Positions 1-8,192 of a stretch of DNA of 45,729 bases are shown here, in pieces (position 1 is the first letter of the stretch; each line of letters begins with the position of its first letter). The notes under the pieces were generated by a model. It ran no database searches. It had not been told where the DNA came from and was given only the letters and a program-made list of their open reading frames with translations. A program made the translations under genes and the position numbers. The stretch lies in contig JAZQJB010000153.1 in NCBI GenBank assembly GCA_045541375.1, forward strand, positions 1-45,729, read 5' to 3'. The DNA comes from CAG-390 sp045541375 (GTDB taxonomy: Bacteria > Bacillota > Clostridia > Oscillospirales > CAG-272).

Positions 1-100
1 CCCCTCGGCGCGCGGGCTCGCTTAGCTCGCCTGAGAGGTCTTTTTTCGGTCGGCAAAGCCGCCGGAAAAACGGATTTTATTAGAATTTACAATCTGATAT

Positions 101-406
101 TTACCCTAAAAGCGCCAGGATCTGCTCCTTCGGTCTTGCGCCGGATGACTTGTTCACGACTTCGCCATTCTTCATTACAACGAGCGTGGGGATGCTGAAC
201 ACGCCGAATCTTTCGGCAAGCTCGGGCTCGTCGTCAACGTTGACCTTTGCAACGACGATGTCATCTCTCTCGCCTGCGATCTCTTCGACGATCGGAAGTA
301 CCATACGGCAAGGGCCGCACCAATCCGCATAGAAATCGAGGAGGACGGGCTTTTCGCTTTTGATCGCGGAATCGAAATTATTTTTGTTCAGTTTAAGTGC
401 TTTCAT
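101..406 (-). CDS. trxA: Thioredoxin
   Basis: Small cytosolic dithiol-disulfide oxidoreductase, 101 residues, a normal length for a stand-alone thioredoxin. The active site WCGPC is at residues 29-33, with the preceding DFYAD strand and the downstream cis-proline loop (SIPT, about residues 71-74) both in place, so both redox cysteines and the fold signature are intact. The start is supported by an AAAGGAG ribosome site about 9 nt upstream, and a TATAAT-like -10 lies about 45 nt upstream of the ATG. It would be reduced by thioredoxin reductase, which is not in this window. It runs in the same direction as the upstream hydrolase gene but is separated from it by a terminator, so it is probably a single-gene unit. 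Confidence 0.97.
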   Translation of the reverse strand: MKALKLNKNNFDSAIKSEKPVLLDFYADWCGPCRMVLPIVEEIAGERDDIVVAKVNVDDEPELAERFGVFSIPTLVVMKNGEVVNKSSGARPKEQILALLG

Positions 407-490
407 TTTTTTATCTCCTTTGTGAGTGTTTCTTGTTTTTTACACCCATATTATACACCATTTTAGAGGATAATTCCGTGATTTGGTCAC

Positions 491-522
491 AAAAACCGCA
501 GTTTTTAAGCTGCGGTTTTTAT
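491..522. terminator. Rho-independent terminator, probably bidirectional
   Basis: Stem AAAACCGCAG / CTGCGGTTTT with an 8-nt loop, flanked by A-rich and T-rich runs. It follows the stop codon of the choloylglycine-hydrolase-family gene on the minus strand and lies upstream of trxA. Confidence 0.85.
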
Positions 523-524
523 TT

Positions 525-1403
525 TCACTTCAAAGCCATCATTCTCTCTTCGCGCATCGAAAAGACCGCGAGGCTGTCGGAGTTGATGTTTGCAAAATCG
601 AGCGAGATCTTCTTGATTTCCCGATTTTCATAAGTCGTGAAGTAATAATCCCCGCGTTCGAGGTCGGCGCAGGAGCTATACACAGTGCGCCAATCCTTTT
701 TTCCGCAGCCGAGGGGAACAGATACACTATCTAAGATATGAAAGAAATCGCTCACGCCGCTGACTGCGGTGTGTTTTTTTGCGAATGCCGCGCGGAGAAA
801 GCGCGATTCGGATGACCAGTCGCCCGGGAGTCCCGAGGCGGACGAGGGAGTCAGCTTCGGATTCAACATCACTTTGTCCCTATGAACGGGAAACGGCGGC
901 GAGTTGGTCAGGACTCCGAAGGGGTTGTTATACATGATCAGTCCGCCCTTTGTCGGCTCGACGGCTATGCAGCCCTCGCGGTCGGCGATCATCCAATGGA
1001 GCGGCGTCGTTGGGAGAGTTGGCGAAACCGAATCGGGTGTGATGTTGCAATGCTTCAAAAGCTCCGCCGCCTCGCACAGATTTCTGCATTTCGACAGCAC
1101 GAAAGGTATCAGCTCGAATGAAGCAAGATTGATCTTATCCGCCTTCGGTTCGAGATACGTGGCGTAATCGGGAAAATTCAATCCCGCCGCGGCGAGTCCG
1201 TATTCGTTTACCGCATCGAACCAAAGCGGCACACCGTCGTTTACAAGTGCGCAACCGATGATTGCGGGATGCTGTGCCATATCCGACTCGCGGAGAAAGC
1301 GGATGGGGAATCTTCTCGGCATGATGACCGCCTCCTCTCCGCGGCTTCCTTCAAGGTCGAGAGTCCGCCCGAAATAACCGTTTTGACTTATTGCAGTACA
1401 CAT
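525..1403 (-). CDS. Choloylglycine hydrolase / linear amide C-N hydrolase family protein (bile salt hydrolase-like)
   Basis: Ntn-fold hydrolase of peptidase family C59, 292 residues (family usually 310-340). After removal of Met1 the nucleophile is Cys2. The known catalytic set of bile salt hydrolases can be followed in order: Cys2, Arg13 and Asp16 (FGRTLD), Asn76 (AGLNFP), Asn167 (LTNSP) and Arg201 (SSESRFLR). No signal peptide is seen, as expected for the cytosolic bile-salt enzymes of Gram-positives. The AGLNFP segment is the form typical of bile salt hydrolases, but penicillin V acylases and N-acyl-homoserine-lactone acylases share the fold, so the substrate is inferred. A TATAAT -10 (1423-1428) and GGAGG site precede the ATG; a terminator follows. 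It is divergent from the redox locus. Confidence 0.88.
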   Translation of the reverse strand: MCTAISQNGYFGRTLDLEGSRGEEAVIMPRRFPIRFLRESDMAQHPAIIGCALVNDGVPLWFDAVNEYGLAAAGLNFPDYATYLEPKADKINLASFELIPFVLSKCRNLCEAAELLKHCNITPDSVSPTLPTTPLHWMIADREGCIAVEPTKGGLIMYNNPFGVLTNSPPFPVHRDKVMLNPKLTPSSASGLPGDWSSESRFLRAAFAKKHTAVSGVSDFFHILDSVSVPLGCGKKDWRTVYSSCADLERGDYYFTTYENREIKKISLDFANINSDSLAVFSMREERMMALK

Positions 1404-1715
1404 TTTTCCTCCTAATTATAATATTATACTTTGAATATTTTTACCGTTTTTGTCTTTTCCATTCGCTTTTTTAACAAAAAGAGCTTATATTATTTTAATA
1501 AATTGGATAAAATCAATAAGTAATATTATATTAACAAATTCGACTTGATTTATCAACAGGAAATGTAATATAATATCTGCGACTGTGATAAGGCTCAGCC
1601 GCGGGCGCGCATCTCGCTTCTCTACATACGCAAACAGTTCGCAATCGCCAACTTATGCCGCGCAAGCGTCGGAGTCTGTCAAAAAGTAAAAATATTTTTC
1701 TAAGGAGAAAAAACA
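1404..1715. other. Divergent intergenic region and 5' leader of the redox locus
   Basis: About 310 bp. The left part is AT-rich and holds the -10 of the leftward hydrolase gene; the middle holds the rightward promoter (separate entry). From the predicted start near 1581 to the ATG at 1716 there is an unusually long, GC-richer leader of about 135 nt. I see no known riboswitch core in it and no convincing short open frame. Confidence 0.6.
1545..1574 (+). promoter_or_regulatory. Sigma-A-type promoter of the redox locus
   Basis: TTGATT at 1545-1550, an 18-nt spacer, and TATAAT at 1569-1574. It is the only good rightward promoter before the lipoprotein-apbE-rnf run. Confidence 0.7.
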
Positions 1716-2750
1716 ATGAAGAAGATTCTCGCAATCGCACTCTGCCTTTGCATGGTACTCTGCGCAGTAGCATGTGGCGGCACCAAAGAAGCTGACTACA
1801 AGCTCGGACTTGGCGTAGTAGTCAGCACCGCTTCCTCCAAGGAAGGCAACGCACAGGTAGACGCTACCATCGCTGCAGTTGTTACCGACGCTGAGGGCAA
1901 AATCGTTTCCTGCCGCATCGACGTAGCACAGAACAAGATGGCAGTTGCTGACGGTGCAGTTGACACCGCAAAGACCTTCGAGACCAAGATGGAGCTCGGT
2001 TCCAGATACGGTATGGAAGGCAAAGTTGACAACGACGGCAACGGCGTTATGCTCGAGTGGGACGCTCAGGCTAAGGCTTTCGAGGCTTACGTTGTAGGCA
2101 AGACCGGCGCTGAGGTTGCAGCTCTCCAGACTCAGGAGGCAGGCGGCCACCAGATCGCTGTTGACACCGCACTTCTCGAGGCAGGTTGCTCCATGCAGAT
2201 CACCGATTTCATGGCTGCAGTTGCAAAGGCTTGCGCTGACGAGCAGGGCATGAACTTCAAGGCTGTTCCCGGCACCTTCACTCTCGGCGTTGCTGCAAAG
2301 ACCGGCGCTGCTGACTCCAAGGCTGCTACCGCTGATGCTGAAGGCCTCGTTGCTATGTACTCCGATATCGCTTGCGCAGTAGTTGCTGACGGCAAGGTTA
2401 TCGCTACTCTCAACGACGCTATCCAGCCCAAGATCAACGTTACCACCGCCGGTGCAGTTACTCCCCAGGAGTTCAAGGGCACCAAGAGAGAGCTCAAGGA
2501 AGGCTACAACATGGCAGCTTACGGCGCTCCCAACGTAGAGGGTGGCACTGTTAAGGAGTGGTACATCCAGTCCGCTGCATTCTCTAACCACGTTATCGGT
2601 ATGACCGCTGCTGAGATCGCAGGCATGCAGACCAAGGAAGTTAACGCTCACCAGATCTCTGTTGACGAAGCTCTCCTCTCCGCAGGTTGCACCATGCAGA
2701 TCACCGGTATCTGCGCAGTAGTTGCACAGGCTGCTAACAACGCTAGATAA
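1716..2750 (+). CDS. Lipoprotein with two tandem repeats of an uncharacterised domain, associated with a flavin/Rnf locus
   Basis: 344 residues. The signal peptide ends in a lipobox (LCAVAC, Cys20), so the protein should be anchored outside the membrane. The mature part is two copies of one domain, about residues 27-180 and 188-340. Both contain a GKTGAEVAALQT / GMTAAEIAGMQT segment, then HQI-VD-ALL-AGC and MQIT. I see no SGAT flavinylation motif, no haem motif and no Fe-S motif. It is first in the redox locus, 29 nt before apbE, and has a strong AAGGAG site. The sequence uses a narrow, highly biased codon set, which suggests high expression. I believe I have seen this family next to ApbE in other Clostridia, but its function is unknown; an extracellular electron-transfer or flavin-related role is inferred from context only. 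Confidence 0.85.
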   Translation: MKKILAIALCLCMVLCAVACGGTKEADYKLGLGVVVSTASSKEGNAQVDATIAAVVTDAEGKIVSCRIDVAQNKMAVADGAVDTAKTFETKMELGSRYGMEGKVDNDGNGVMLEWDAQAKAFEAYVVGKTGAEVAALQTQEAGGHQIAVDTALLEAGCSMQITDFMAAVAKACADEQGMNFKAVPGTFTLGVAAKTGAADSKAATADAEGLVAMYSDIACAVVADGKVIATLNDAIQPKINVTTAGAVTPQEFKGTKRELKEGYNMAAYGAPNVEGGTVKEWYIQSAAFSNHVIGMTAAEIAGMQTKEVNAHQISVDEALLSAGCTMQITGICAVVAQAANNAR

Positions 2751-2779
2751 TTAAAATTCATTAACAGGAGATAGGAATT

Positions 2780-3841
2780 GTGAAGATTCTGAAATCCATT
2801 TCCTGTCTATCTCTGATTTGGGGGCTGCTCGTCTTTATGACGGGCTGCCCTCAATCTGCAGTTAAGACAGAACCTCGCGGCAAGATATATTTCACATATT
2901 TTGACACCGTTTCCAATATTTACAGCTACGCGGGTGATTCGCAGGAAGATTTTGATGAAAATACCGCTGAAGCTGCGAAGATCCTCGAAGAATATCACAA
3001 CCTGTTTGACATTTATTATGAGCATTCGGGCGTGGTGAACCTCCGCACGATCAATCTGAACGCGGGCGGCGAACCCCTGAAGGTCGACCAAAAATTGATT
3101 GATTTTCTTCTTTATGCCAAGGAGCTTTACGTGCTCACGGGCGGCGAGATGAACGTCATGATGGGTGCGGTGCTTCGCCCCTGGCACGACTGCAGAAGCG
3201 CGGCATCGGAAGATCCCGCAAACGCAACCATTCCCTCCCCCGAGGTTTTGGAGGAAGCGAGCAAGCACACAAGCATTGATCTGCTTGAAATTGACGAAGA
3301 AAACCTCACGGTACGCATCAGCGACCCCGCCGCATCGATCGACGTCGGTGCTCTCGGCAAGGGCTACGCCACAGAAATGGCGGCGCGCCGGCTTGAATCG
3401 CTCGGCGTGACCTCATACGTTCTCAACATCGGCGGAAATATCCGCATTATCGGCACCAAACCCGACGGAAGCGGCTGGCTTACCGGCATCAAGGACCCCG
3501 CAAATTCCGACTCGGCTTATATAGAATATCTTAACCTTGCAAACACCTCGTGCGTCACCTCGGGAATCTATGAAAGATTCTACACCGTCGGCGGCGTGCA
3601 GTATCATCATATAATCGACAAAGACACCCTTATGCCCTCCGAGCATTTTGCCTCGGTATCCGTCATCACCAAGAACAGCGGCCTTGCGGACGCTCTCTCC
3701 ACCGCTCTCTTCACCATGAGCTACGAAGAAGGCCTCGCCCTCGTCACCTCGATCGGCGAAGTCGAAGTCCTCTGGGTTACTCACGATGGAGAAAAGCTGA
3801 TGACTGATGGAATGAAAGCGCTCATTACCGAGCAACAGTAA
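2780..3841 (+). CDS. apbE: FAD:protein FMN transferase, lipoprotein
   Basis: ApbE, 353 residues, transfers FMN from FAD to a Thr/Ser of target proteins outside the membrane; its natural clients here would be RnfD and RnfG, encoded just downstream. The signal peptide carries a lipobox (FMTGC, Cys23). Family motifs are present in order: the TFDT-like start (YFDTVSNIY), the GGEMNVMMGAV region, DVGALGKGYA (Mg/FAD site), LNIGGNIR, TSGIYER and HHIIDKDT. The start is GTG, chosen because an AGGAG lies 8 nt before it and the signal peptide begins there. A chain of small hairpins follows the stop codon before rnfC. Confidence 0.95.
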   Translation: MKILKSISCLSLIWGLLVFMTGCPQSAVKTEPRGKIYFTYFDTVSNIYSYAGDSQEDFDENTAEAAKILEEYHNLFDIYYEHSGVVNLRTINLNAGGEPLKVDQKLIDFLLYAKELYVLTGGEMNVMMGAVLRPWHDCRSAASEDPANATIPSPEVLEEASKHTSIDLLEIDEENLTVRISDPAASIDVGALGKGYATEMAARRLESLGVTSYVLNIGGNIRIIGTKPDGSGWLTGIKDPANSDSAYIEYLNLANTSCVTSGIYERFYTVGGVQYHHIIDKDTLMPSEHFASVSVITKNSGLADALSTALFTMSYEEGLALVTSIGEVEVLWVTHDGEKLMTDGMKALITEQQ

Positions 3842-3846
3842 AATCA

Positions 3847-3954
3847 CTTTTCGCCAAGGCGAAAAGTTACCTTAAGCTTCGCCGCAGGCGAACATTAACT
3901 CGGCGAAGCCGATCTTCACTTGGCGAAGCCAACATTAACTCACGCGAAGCGTGA
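3847..3954. repeat. Array of five short hairpins, three of them with the core GCGAAGC
   Basis: Between apbE and rnfC. Stems: CTTTTCGCC/GGCGAAAAG (3847-3866), TTCGCC/GGCGAA (3878-3892), then TCGGC-GAA-GCCGA (3900-3912), TTGGC-GAA-GCCAA (3920-3932) and TCACGC-GAA-GCGTGA (3940-3954). The last three share the loop and are spaced exactly 20 nt apart, with a repeated ACATTAACT-type linker. Their outer base pairs change together (CG/CG, TG/CA, AC/GT), so the stem is kept while the sequence varies. Confidence 0.8.
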
Positions 3955-3998
3955 TAGAACCGTTAAAAATTTTTATAAATATAAACAGGAGGAGTTCT

Positions 3999-5348
3999 AT
4001 GATTTTCAAAAAAGATATCTCATCCCTGCACGTACCGCACAACAAGAACACTGCGGGATGCGAGCCTGTGAAAATTGAGACACCCAAGGAAGTCATCCTG
4101 CCCATGAATATGCATTCGGGCGGCGAGGCTGAACCTATCGTTACGCCCGGCGACCACGTATACGTCGGTCAGCTCATCGCGCGCGAAGAAGGAAGATTCT
4201 CTTCCCCCGTCCACGCAACCGTATCCGGCACTGTAGCCGAGATCCTCACCCTTCCCACCGCTCGCGGCAAGGAAGTCAAGGCCATCCGCATTGAAAGCGA
4301 CGGCAAGATGGAAAAAGACCCCGCAATGAAGGCTCCCGTATTCGAGGGCTGTGACGGTTTTCTTCAGGCAGTCCGCGAGAGCGGAGTTGTCGGTCTTGGC
4401 GGCGCGGCTTTCCCCACCTGGGCAAAGCTCAATGAGGCAACCAACCCCGACTACAAGGTTGATACCGTTCTCATCAACGCGGCTGAATGTGAGCCCTACA
4501 TCACATCTGACCACAGAATGATGCTCGCACACGCCGATCTCATTGATGACGGAATCGAATATATGCGCAAGTATATGAACGAGTATCTTGGAGAAGCTAC
4601 CTATAAGATCTGTATCGAGAAGAACAAGCCCGATGCGATCGAGGTGCTCAAGAAAAAATTCGCGGACAAGCCCTATGTGGTCATTCACGAGCTCAACGCG
4701 ATCTATCCCCAGGGCGCAAAGCAGGTCATGCTTTACAACGCGACCGGCAGAGTTGCCATCGCGGGCAAGCGTTTCCCCTCCTTTGGCGCACTCATCATCA
4801 ACGTTTCCACCCTCTCGAAGATGGCTGAATACCTCAACACCGGTATGCCCCTTGTTGAGCGCATCGTGACCGTTGACGGACCCGCTGTCAAGAAGCCCGG
4901 CAACTTCATCGCTCCCATCGGTACCTCCATCCGTACCCTTCTCGAGCTCACCGAGACTAATCTCGAGGCAGTCGGCAAGGTCGTTATCGGCGGTCCTATG
5001 AACGGTAACGCAACCGTTTCGGTCGATTCCCCCATCGTTAAGGTTTCGAACTGCATTCTCGCATTTGACGAGAAGACGGCAACTCTCCCCGAGCCCTCCG
5101 CTTGCATCCGCTGCGGCAGATGTATGGAAAAGTGCCCCGTTGACATCCACGTTGCGGGCGTTGAGGCGGCAGCTTCTATCAAGGACGAGGAAAAGAGAGC
5201 GGCTGCTCTCATCGACACCGGCGTTCGTCAGTGCGTTGACTGCGGATGCTGCTCCTACGTTTGCCCCGCTCACCGTCCCCTTCTTGCAATGAACCAGGAC
5301 GCAAAATGGTGGCTCAAGCAGTATGAGCGCTCCAAGCAGTCGAGATAA
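3999..5348 (+). CDS. rnfC: Rnf-type electron transport complex subunit RnfC
   Basis: Peripheral cytosolic subunit, 449 residues. The N-terminal barrel-sandwich begins HVPHNK; the NADH/FMN-type glycine motif GLGGAAFPT is at 132-140 and ECEPYITSD at 163-171; YPQGAKQ is at 236-242. Two 4Fe-4S motifs close the protein: Cys369, 372, 375, 379 and Cys412, 415, 418, 422. In known Rnf complexes RnfC exchanges electrons with NADH. The start at 3999 is preferred over an in-frame GTG 48 nt upstream because AGGAGG lies 6 nt before this ATG and homologues begin here. The usual partner RnfB is not encoded anywhere in this window. Confidence 0.95.
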   Translation: MIFKKDISSLHVPHNKNTAGCEPVKIETPKEVILPMNMHSGGEAEPIVTPGDHVYVGQLIAREEGRFSSPVHATVSGTVAEILTLPTARGKEVKAIRIESDGKMEKDPAMKAPVFEGCDGFLQAVRESGVVGLGGAAFPTWAKLNEATNPDYKVDTVLINAAECEPYITSDHRMMLAHADLIDDGIEYMRKYMNEYLGEATYKICIEKNKPDAIEVLKKKFADKPYVVIHELNAIYPQGAKQVMLYNATGRVAIAGKRFPSFGALIINVSTLSKMAEYLNTGMPLVERIVTVDGPAVKKPGNFIAPIGTSIRTLLELTETNLEAVGKVVIGGPMNGNATVSVDSPIVKVSNCILAFDEKTATLPEPSACIRCGRCMEKCPVDIHVAGVEAAASIKDEEKRAAALIDTGVRQCVDCGCCSYVCPAHRPLLAMNQDAKWWLKQYERSKQSR

Positions 5349-5362
5349 GGAGGAAAAAGGTA

Positions 5363-6334
5363 ATGAAAAAGCTTTCTACCACCGCCGCACCTCATATTAA
5401 CAGCGGTGTATCCACCAATAATATTATGCTTGACGTCGTGATCGCAATGATCCCCGCATCCATCGCCGCGATCATTCTTTTCGGCATCAAGGCGCTCCTT
5501 CTCATTCTCACCTGCGTTGTAAGCGCAGTTCTTGCAGAATTCATCTTCAACCTTTGCGTCAAGAAGAAGCAGACGGTCGGCGATTTCTCCGCTACCGTAA
5601 CAGGTCTTCTCCTCGCGCTTAACCTTTCGACAAACGTTGAGCTCTGGCAGGCTGCTCTCGGCTCGGTTTTCGCGATCGTAGTCGTCAAGGGTCTCTTCGG
5701 CGGACTTGGCAAGAACATCGTCAACCCCGCAATCGCGGCTCGTGTACTTATGCTCCTCACCTTCGCTTCCGTTGCAGGCGGCGCGGCTATCTCCCCCCTC
5801 TTCGATCTCTCCTTCCTCGGCAATGCCGTTCCCGAGATCGCAGCGGGCGCAACTCCCCTCTCCTTCCTCAATGAGGGCGCAGAGGCTGCCGCACAGGCTC
5901 CCACCGTTCTCCAGCTCCTCGTTGGCGCACACGGCGGTACTATCGGCGAGACCTGCGCGATCGCACTCGTTATCGGTTTTGTCTACCTCGTTTGCCGCAA
6001 GGTGATCAAGTGGTACATACCCGTTTCCTTCATCGCGACCGTTTTCGTTTGCTACCTCATCGCGGGTGGATTTGACGTGACCTTCGCGCTTCAGCACATT
6101 CTTGCGGGTGGCGTGTTCCTCGGCGCTATCTTCATGGCTACCGACTACGTTACCACTCCCGCAACCAACAAGGGAAGAGTCGTCTTCTGCATCGGCGCGG
6201 GTCTTCTCACCTTTGCGATCCGTTTCTGGGGCTCCTATCCCGAGGGCGTTTCGATCGCAATTCTCACAATGAACCTTCTTGTTCCCTTCATTAACGATCT
6301 GACCAAGAAAAAGCCTTTGGGAGGTATCAAATAA
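5363..6334 (+). CDS. rnfD: Rnf-type electron transport complex subunit RnfD
   Basis: Polytopic membrane subunit, 323 residues, with about eight to ten hydrophobic segments. The segment GKNIVNPAIAARV (116-128) and the C-terminal ATDYVTTP stretch are typical. The flavinylation motif is AAGATPLSF, with Thr164 the expected site of covalent FMN on the outer face, attached by ApbE. It follows rnfC by 14 nt with an AAGGAGG site, and its stop overlaps the rnfG start by one base. Confidence 0.95.
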   Translation: MKKLSTTAAPHINSGVSTNNIMLDVVIAMIPASIAAIILFGIKALLLILTCVVSAVLAEFIFNLCVKKKQTVGDFSATVTGLLLALNLSTNVELWQAALGSVFAIVVVKGLFGGLGKNIVNPAIAARVLMLLTFASVAGGAAISPLFDLSFLGNAVPEIAAGATPLSFLNEGAEAAAQAPTVLQLLVGAHGGTIGETCAIALVIGFVYLVCRKVIKWYIPVSFIATVFVCYLIAGGFDVTFALQHILAGGVFLGAIFMATDYVTTPATNKGRVVFCIGAGLLTFAIRFWGSYPEGVSIAILTMNLLVPFINDLTKKKPLGGIK

Positions 6335-7581
6335 TGAATATCAAGCATCTTCTCAAAACGATCCTCATTCTTCTTTGCATCGTCGCGATCTTCGCGGTTG
6401 CAATGTTCGGGCTCAACTTCCTCACCGGCCCCATCATTGAGGCTAACAACAAGGGCGCGGAGTTCGCTCCCCTTCTCGCTGTTATGCCCGAGGCTGAGAA
6501 CTTCGAGGAAGTGACCTCCACTCTCGCGGGCGTTCCCGAGTCAGTTATCGCAGTTTACAAGGAGACCTCCGGCAAGGGCTTTGTTGTCCGTGCTAAGGCT
6601 TCCACTCAGTATTCCAAGGAACCCATGGAGATCACCTTCGGTATCACCGCCGACGGCAAGATCTGCGGAATCCAGCTCGACGTTTACACCGACTCGATCG
6701 ACTTCCGCTCCAAGGACGCAAATTATATTGACTCCTACCTCGAGAAGGACTCCGCCCTTGCCGACATCGGCACTGTTTCGGGCGCGACCTATTCCTCCAC
6801 CGCATTCAAGAACGCGGTAAGCGAGGGCTTCTCGGCACTTATCACCAACTCCCTTATCGCAGAGGGCGTTAAGTCCGACGCTCAGATCCTTGGGGAAATG
6901 ATCCCCACTCTCGCTCCCGGTATGCTCAAGACCGAGGAAGCAGCAGTTTCGGGTAACATCGAAAAGGCATGGAAGGCAGGCAACGACGCGGGCTTTGCTT
7001 ACGTTGTAAAGAACGGTGAGGCTTCCTTCCTCGCTCTCGTCAACGCAACAGGTGCTTGCAAGGTTTATGACGTTGCAGGTGCGGACGTTACCGACGCGCA
7101 GACCGCTATCGCCGACGAGGCAAAGGCTGCCGCTTCGGCTTCGCAGAAGTCCTACACCGAGGATCTGAACACCAAGATCACCCGTCTCTATGAGACCGCG
7201 ACCGACGTAACCCCCGTTGAGATCAGCACCTTCAACACCGTTGTTGCTGCCGCTTCCTTCAAGGTTGACGGCGCAGAATACTACGGCTTCTACTCCAGAA
7301 GCATCGGCTTCCATCAGATGGACGTTTACTTCGTGATCGACGCAAACGGCGCCATCGCAAAGATGGATGCAAAGCAGTTCATTTTTGACGAAGAATACTT
7401 CGGCAACTTCGGCGGTATGGACGTTGGCGCTTACAAGGGCGGCTTTGAGGGTCTTACCACCGAGACTTGGTCCGGCGAGCAGGCTGTTATCGCAACCGCT
7501 ACCATGACCTCGAACGCTATGAAGCAGTCGACAGACGACGCTTTCGCTGCATTTAACGCTATCAAGGGAGGTGCACAGTAA
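6334..7581 (+). CDS. rnfG: Rnf-type subunit RnfG with a second, degenerate FMN-binding repeat
   Basis: 415 residues, about twice the usual RnfG length. One N-terminal membrane anchor (residues 7-30) is followed by a standard FMN_bind domain with DIGTVSGATYSS, Thr152 being the expected FMN attachment site. A middle region (about 186-262) with no clear motif leads to a second FMN_bind-like domain (about 298-411). Its motif aligns without gaps to the first (SGATYSSTAFKNAV against ATATMTSNAMKQST), keeping the Ala-Thr (Thr390) but losing Ser-Gly and the upstream Asp. Whether the second site is flavinylated cannot be told. The extracellular domain would take electrons at the outer face. Confidence 0.93.
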   Translation: MNIKHLLKTILILLCIVAIFAVAMFGLNFLTGPIIEANNKGAEFAPLLAVMPEAENFEEVTSTLAGVPESVIAVYKETSGKGFVVRAKASTQYSKEPMEITFGITADGKICGIQLDVYTDSIDFRSKDANYIDSYLEKDSALADIGTVSGATYSSTAFKNAVSEGFSALITNSLIAEGVKSDAQILGEMIPTLAPGMLKTEEAAVSGNIEKAWKAGNDAGFAYVVKNGEASFLALVNATGACKVYDVAGADVTDAQTAIADEAKAAASASQKSYTEDLNTKITRLYETATDVTPVEISTFNTVVAAASFKVDGAEYYGFYSRSIGFHQMDVYFVIDANGAIAKMDAKQFIFDEEYFGNFGGMDVGAYKGGFEGLTTETWSGEQAVIATATMTSNAMKQSTDDAFAAFNAIKGGAQ

Positions 7582-8192
7582 TGAAAACTTTCTTTAAGAA
7601 TTGCCTTCTCCGCGGCACACCCTCGATGGTGCTTGCCCTCGGCTCGGGCTTTGTTATGGCTTCGAGCGCGGATATCCGTGCGGCTCTCGGTATGGGCGCG
7701 GCTGTGCTCATCTCGATGCTCCTGACCTCGATCGTGGTCTCGGCTATCCACAAATTCATCCCCGCTTACGCAAAGCTTCCCGTTTACCTCATCATCATCA
7801 CCGGTTTCGTTTCGATCATCCAGATGCTTATGCAGGCATTCTTCCCCATCGTTGTTGATATGCTCGGCGCACACCTTGCTGCCCTCGCAGTAAGCGCAGT
7901 TATCTACCGCGATGCAGAGGAGGTTGCCGACCATAATGGCGAATGGCACTCGATCAAAACCGCTCTTTCCACCGGTCTTTTCCTGACCGTTATCATGGTC
8001 ATCTGCGCTCTCATCCGCGAAATCCTCGGCAATGCCACCATCTGGGGCGTCGAGATCCCCTTCCTTGCAAACTACAAGGTAAGCGCACTTGCGGGCGCAT
8101 TCGGCGCATATCTCGTTCTCGCTTGCGTTCTTGCGGCTATCAAGAAGCTGACAGGCGCACACGAACATCTTGAAGAGGAGGATTGTGAATAA
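7581..8192 (+). CDS. rnfE: RnfE-family membrane subunit lacking the [2Fe-2S] cysteines
   Basis: 203 residues, six hydrophobic segments, clearly of the RnfE/NqrD family: ALGMGAAV (35-42), IHKFIPAY, REILGNATIW (about 145-154). In the family, one Cys in the LGxCPxLAVT loop and one in the TNC loop, with the matching pair of RnfA, bind an intramembrane [2Fe-2S] cluster. Here LLGLCPLLAVT reads ALGSGFVMASS (Cys to Gly23) and IVTNCIVVGRAEAF reads LAVSAVIYRDAEEV (Cys to Ala106), with spacing kept. The remaining cysteines (residue 8 and two late membrane positions) are not at ligand sites. Start codon overlaps the rnfG stop. Confidence 0.9.
   Translation: MKTFFKNCLLRGTPSMVLALGSGFVMASSADIRAALGMGAAVLISMLLTSIVVSAIHKFIPAYAKLPVYLIIITGFVSIIQMLMQAFFPIVVDMLGAHLAALAVSAVIYRDAEEVADHNGEWHSIKTALSTGLFLTVIMVICALIREILGNATIWGVEIPFLANYKVSALAGAFGAYLVLACVLAAIKKLTGAHEHLEEEDCE

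Noticed and set aside
1653..2651. A 332-codon minus-strand frame opposite the duplicated lipoprotein.
   Set aside because: Antisense by-product of strong codon bias; the plus-strand gene has signal peptide, lipobox, internal repeat and ribosome site.
3951..3998. Upstream GTG start for RnfC.
   Set aside because: It lies in the hairpin array; AGGAGG is placed for the ATG at 3999 and homologues begin there.
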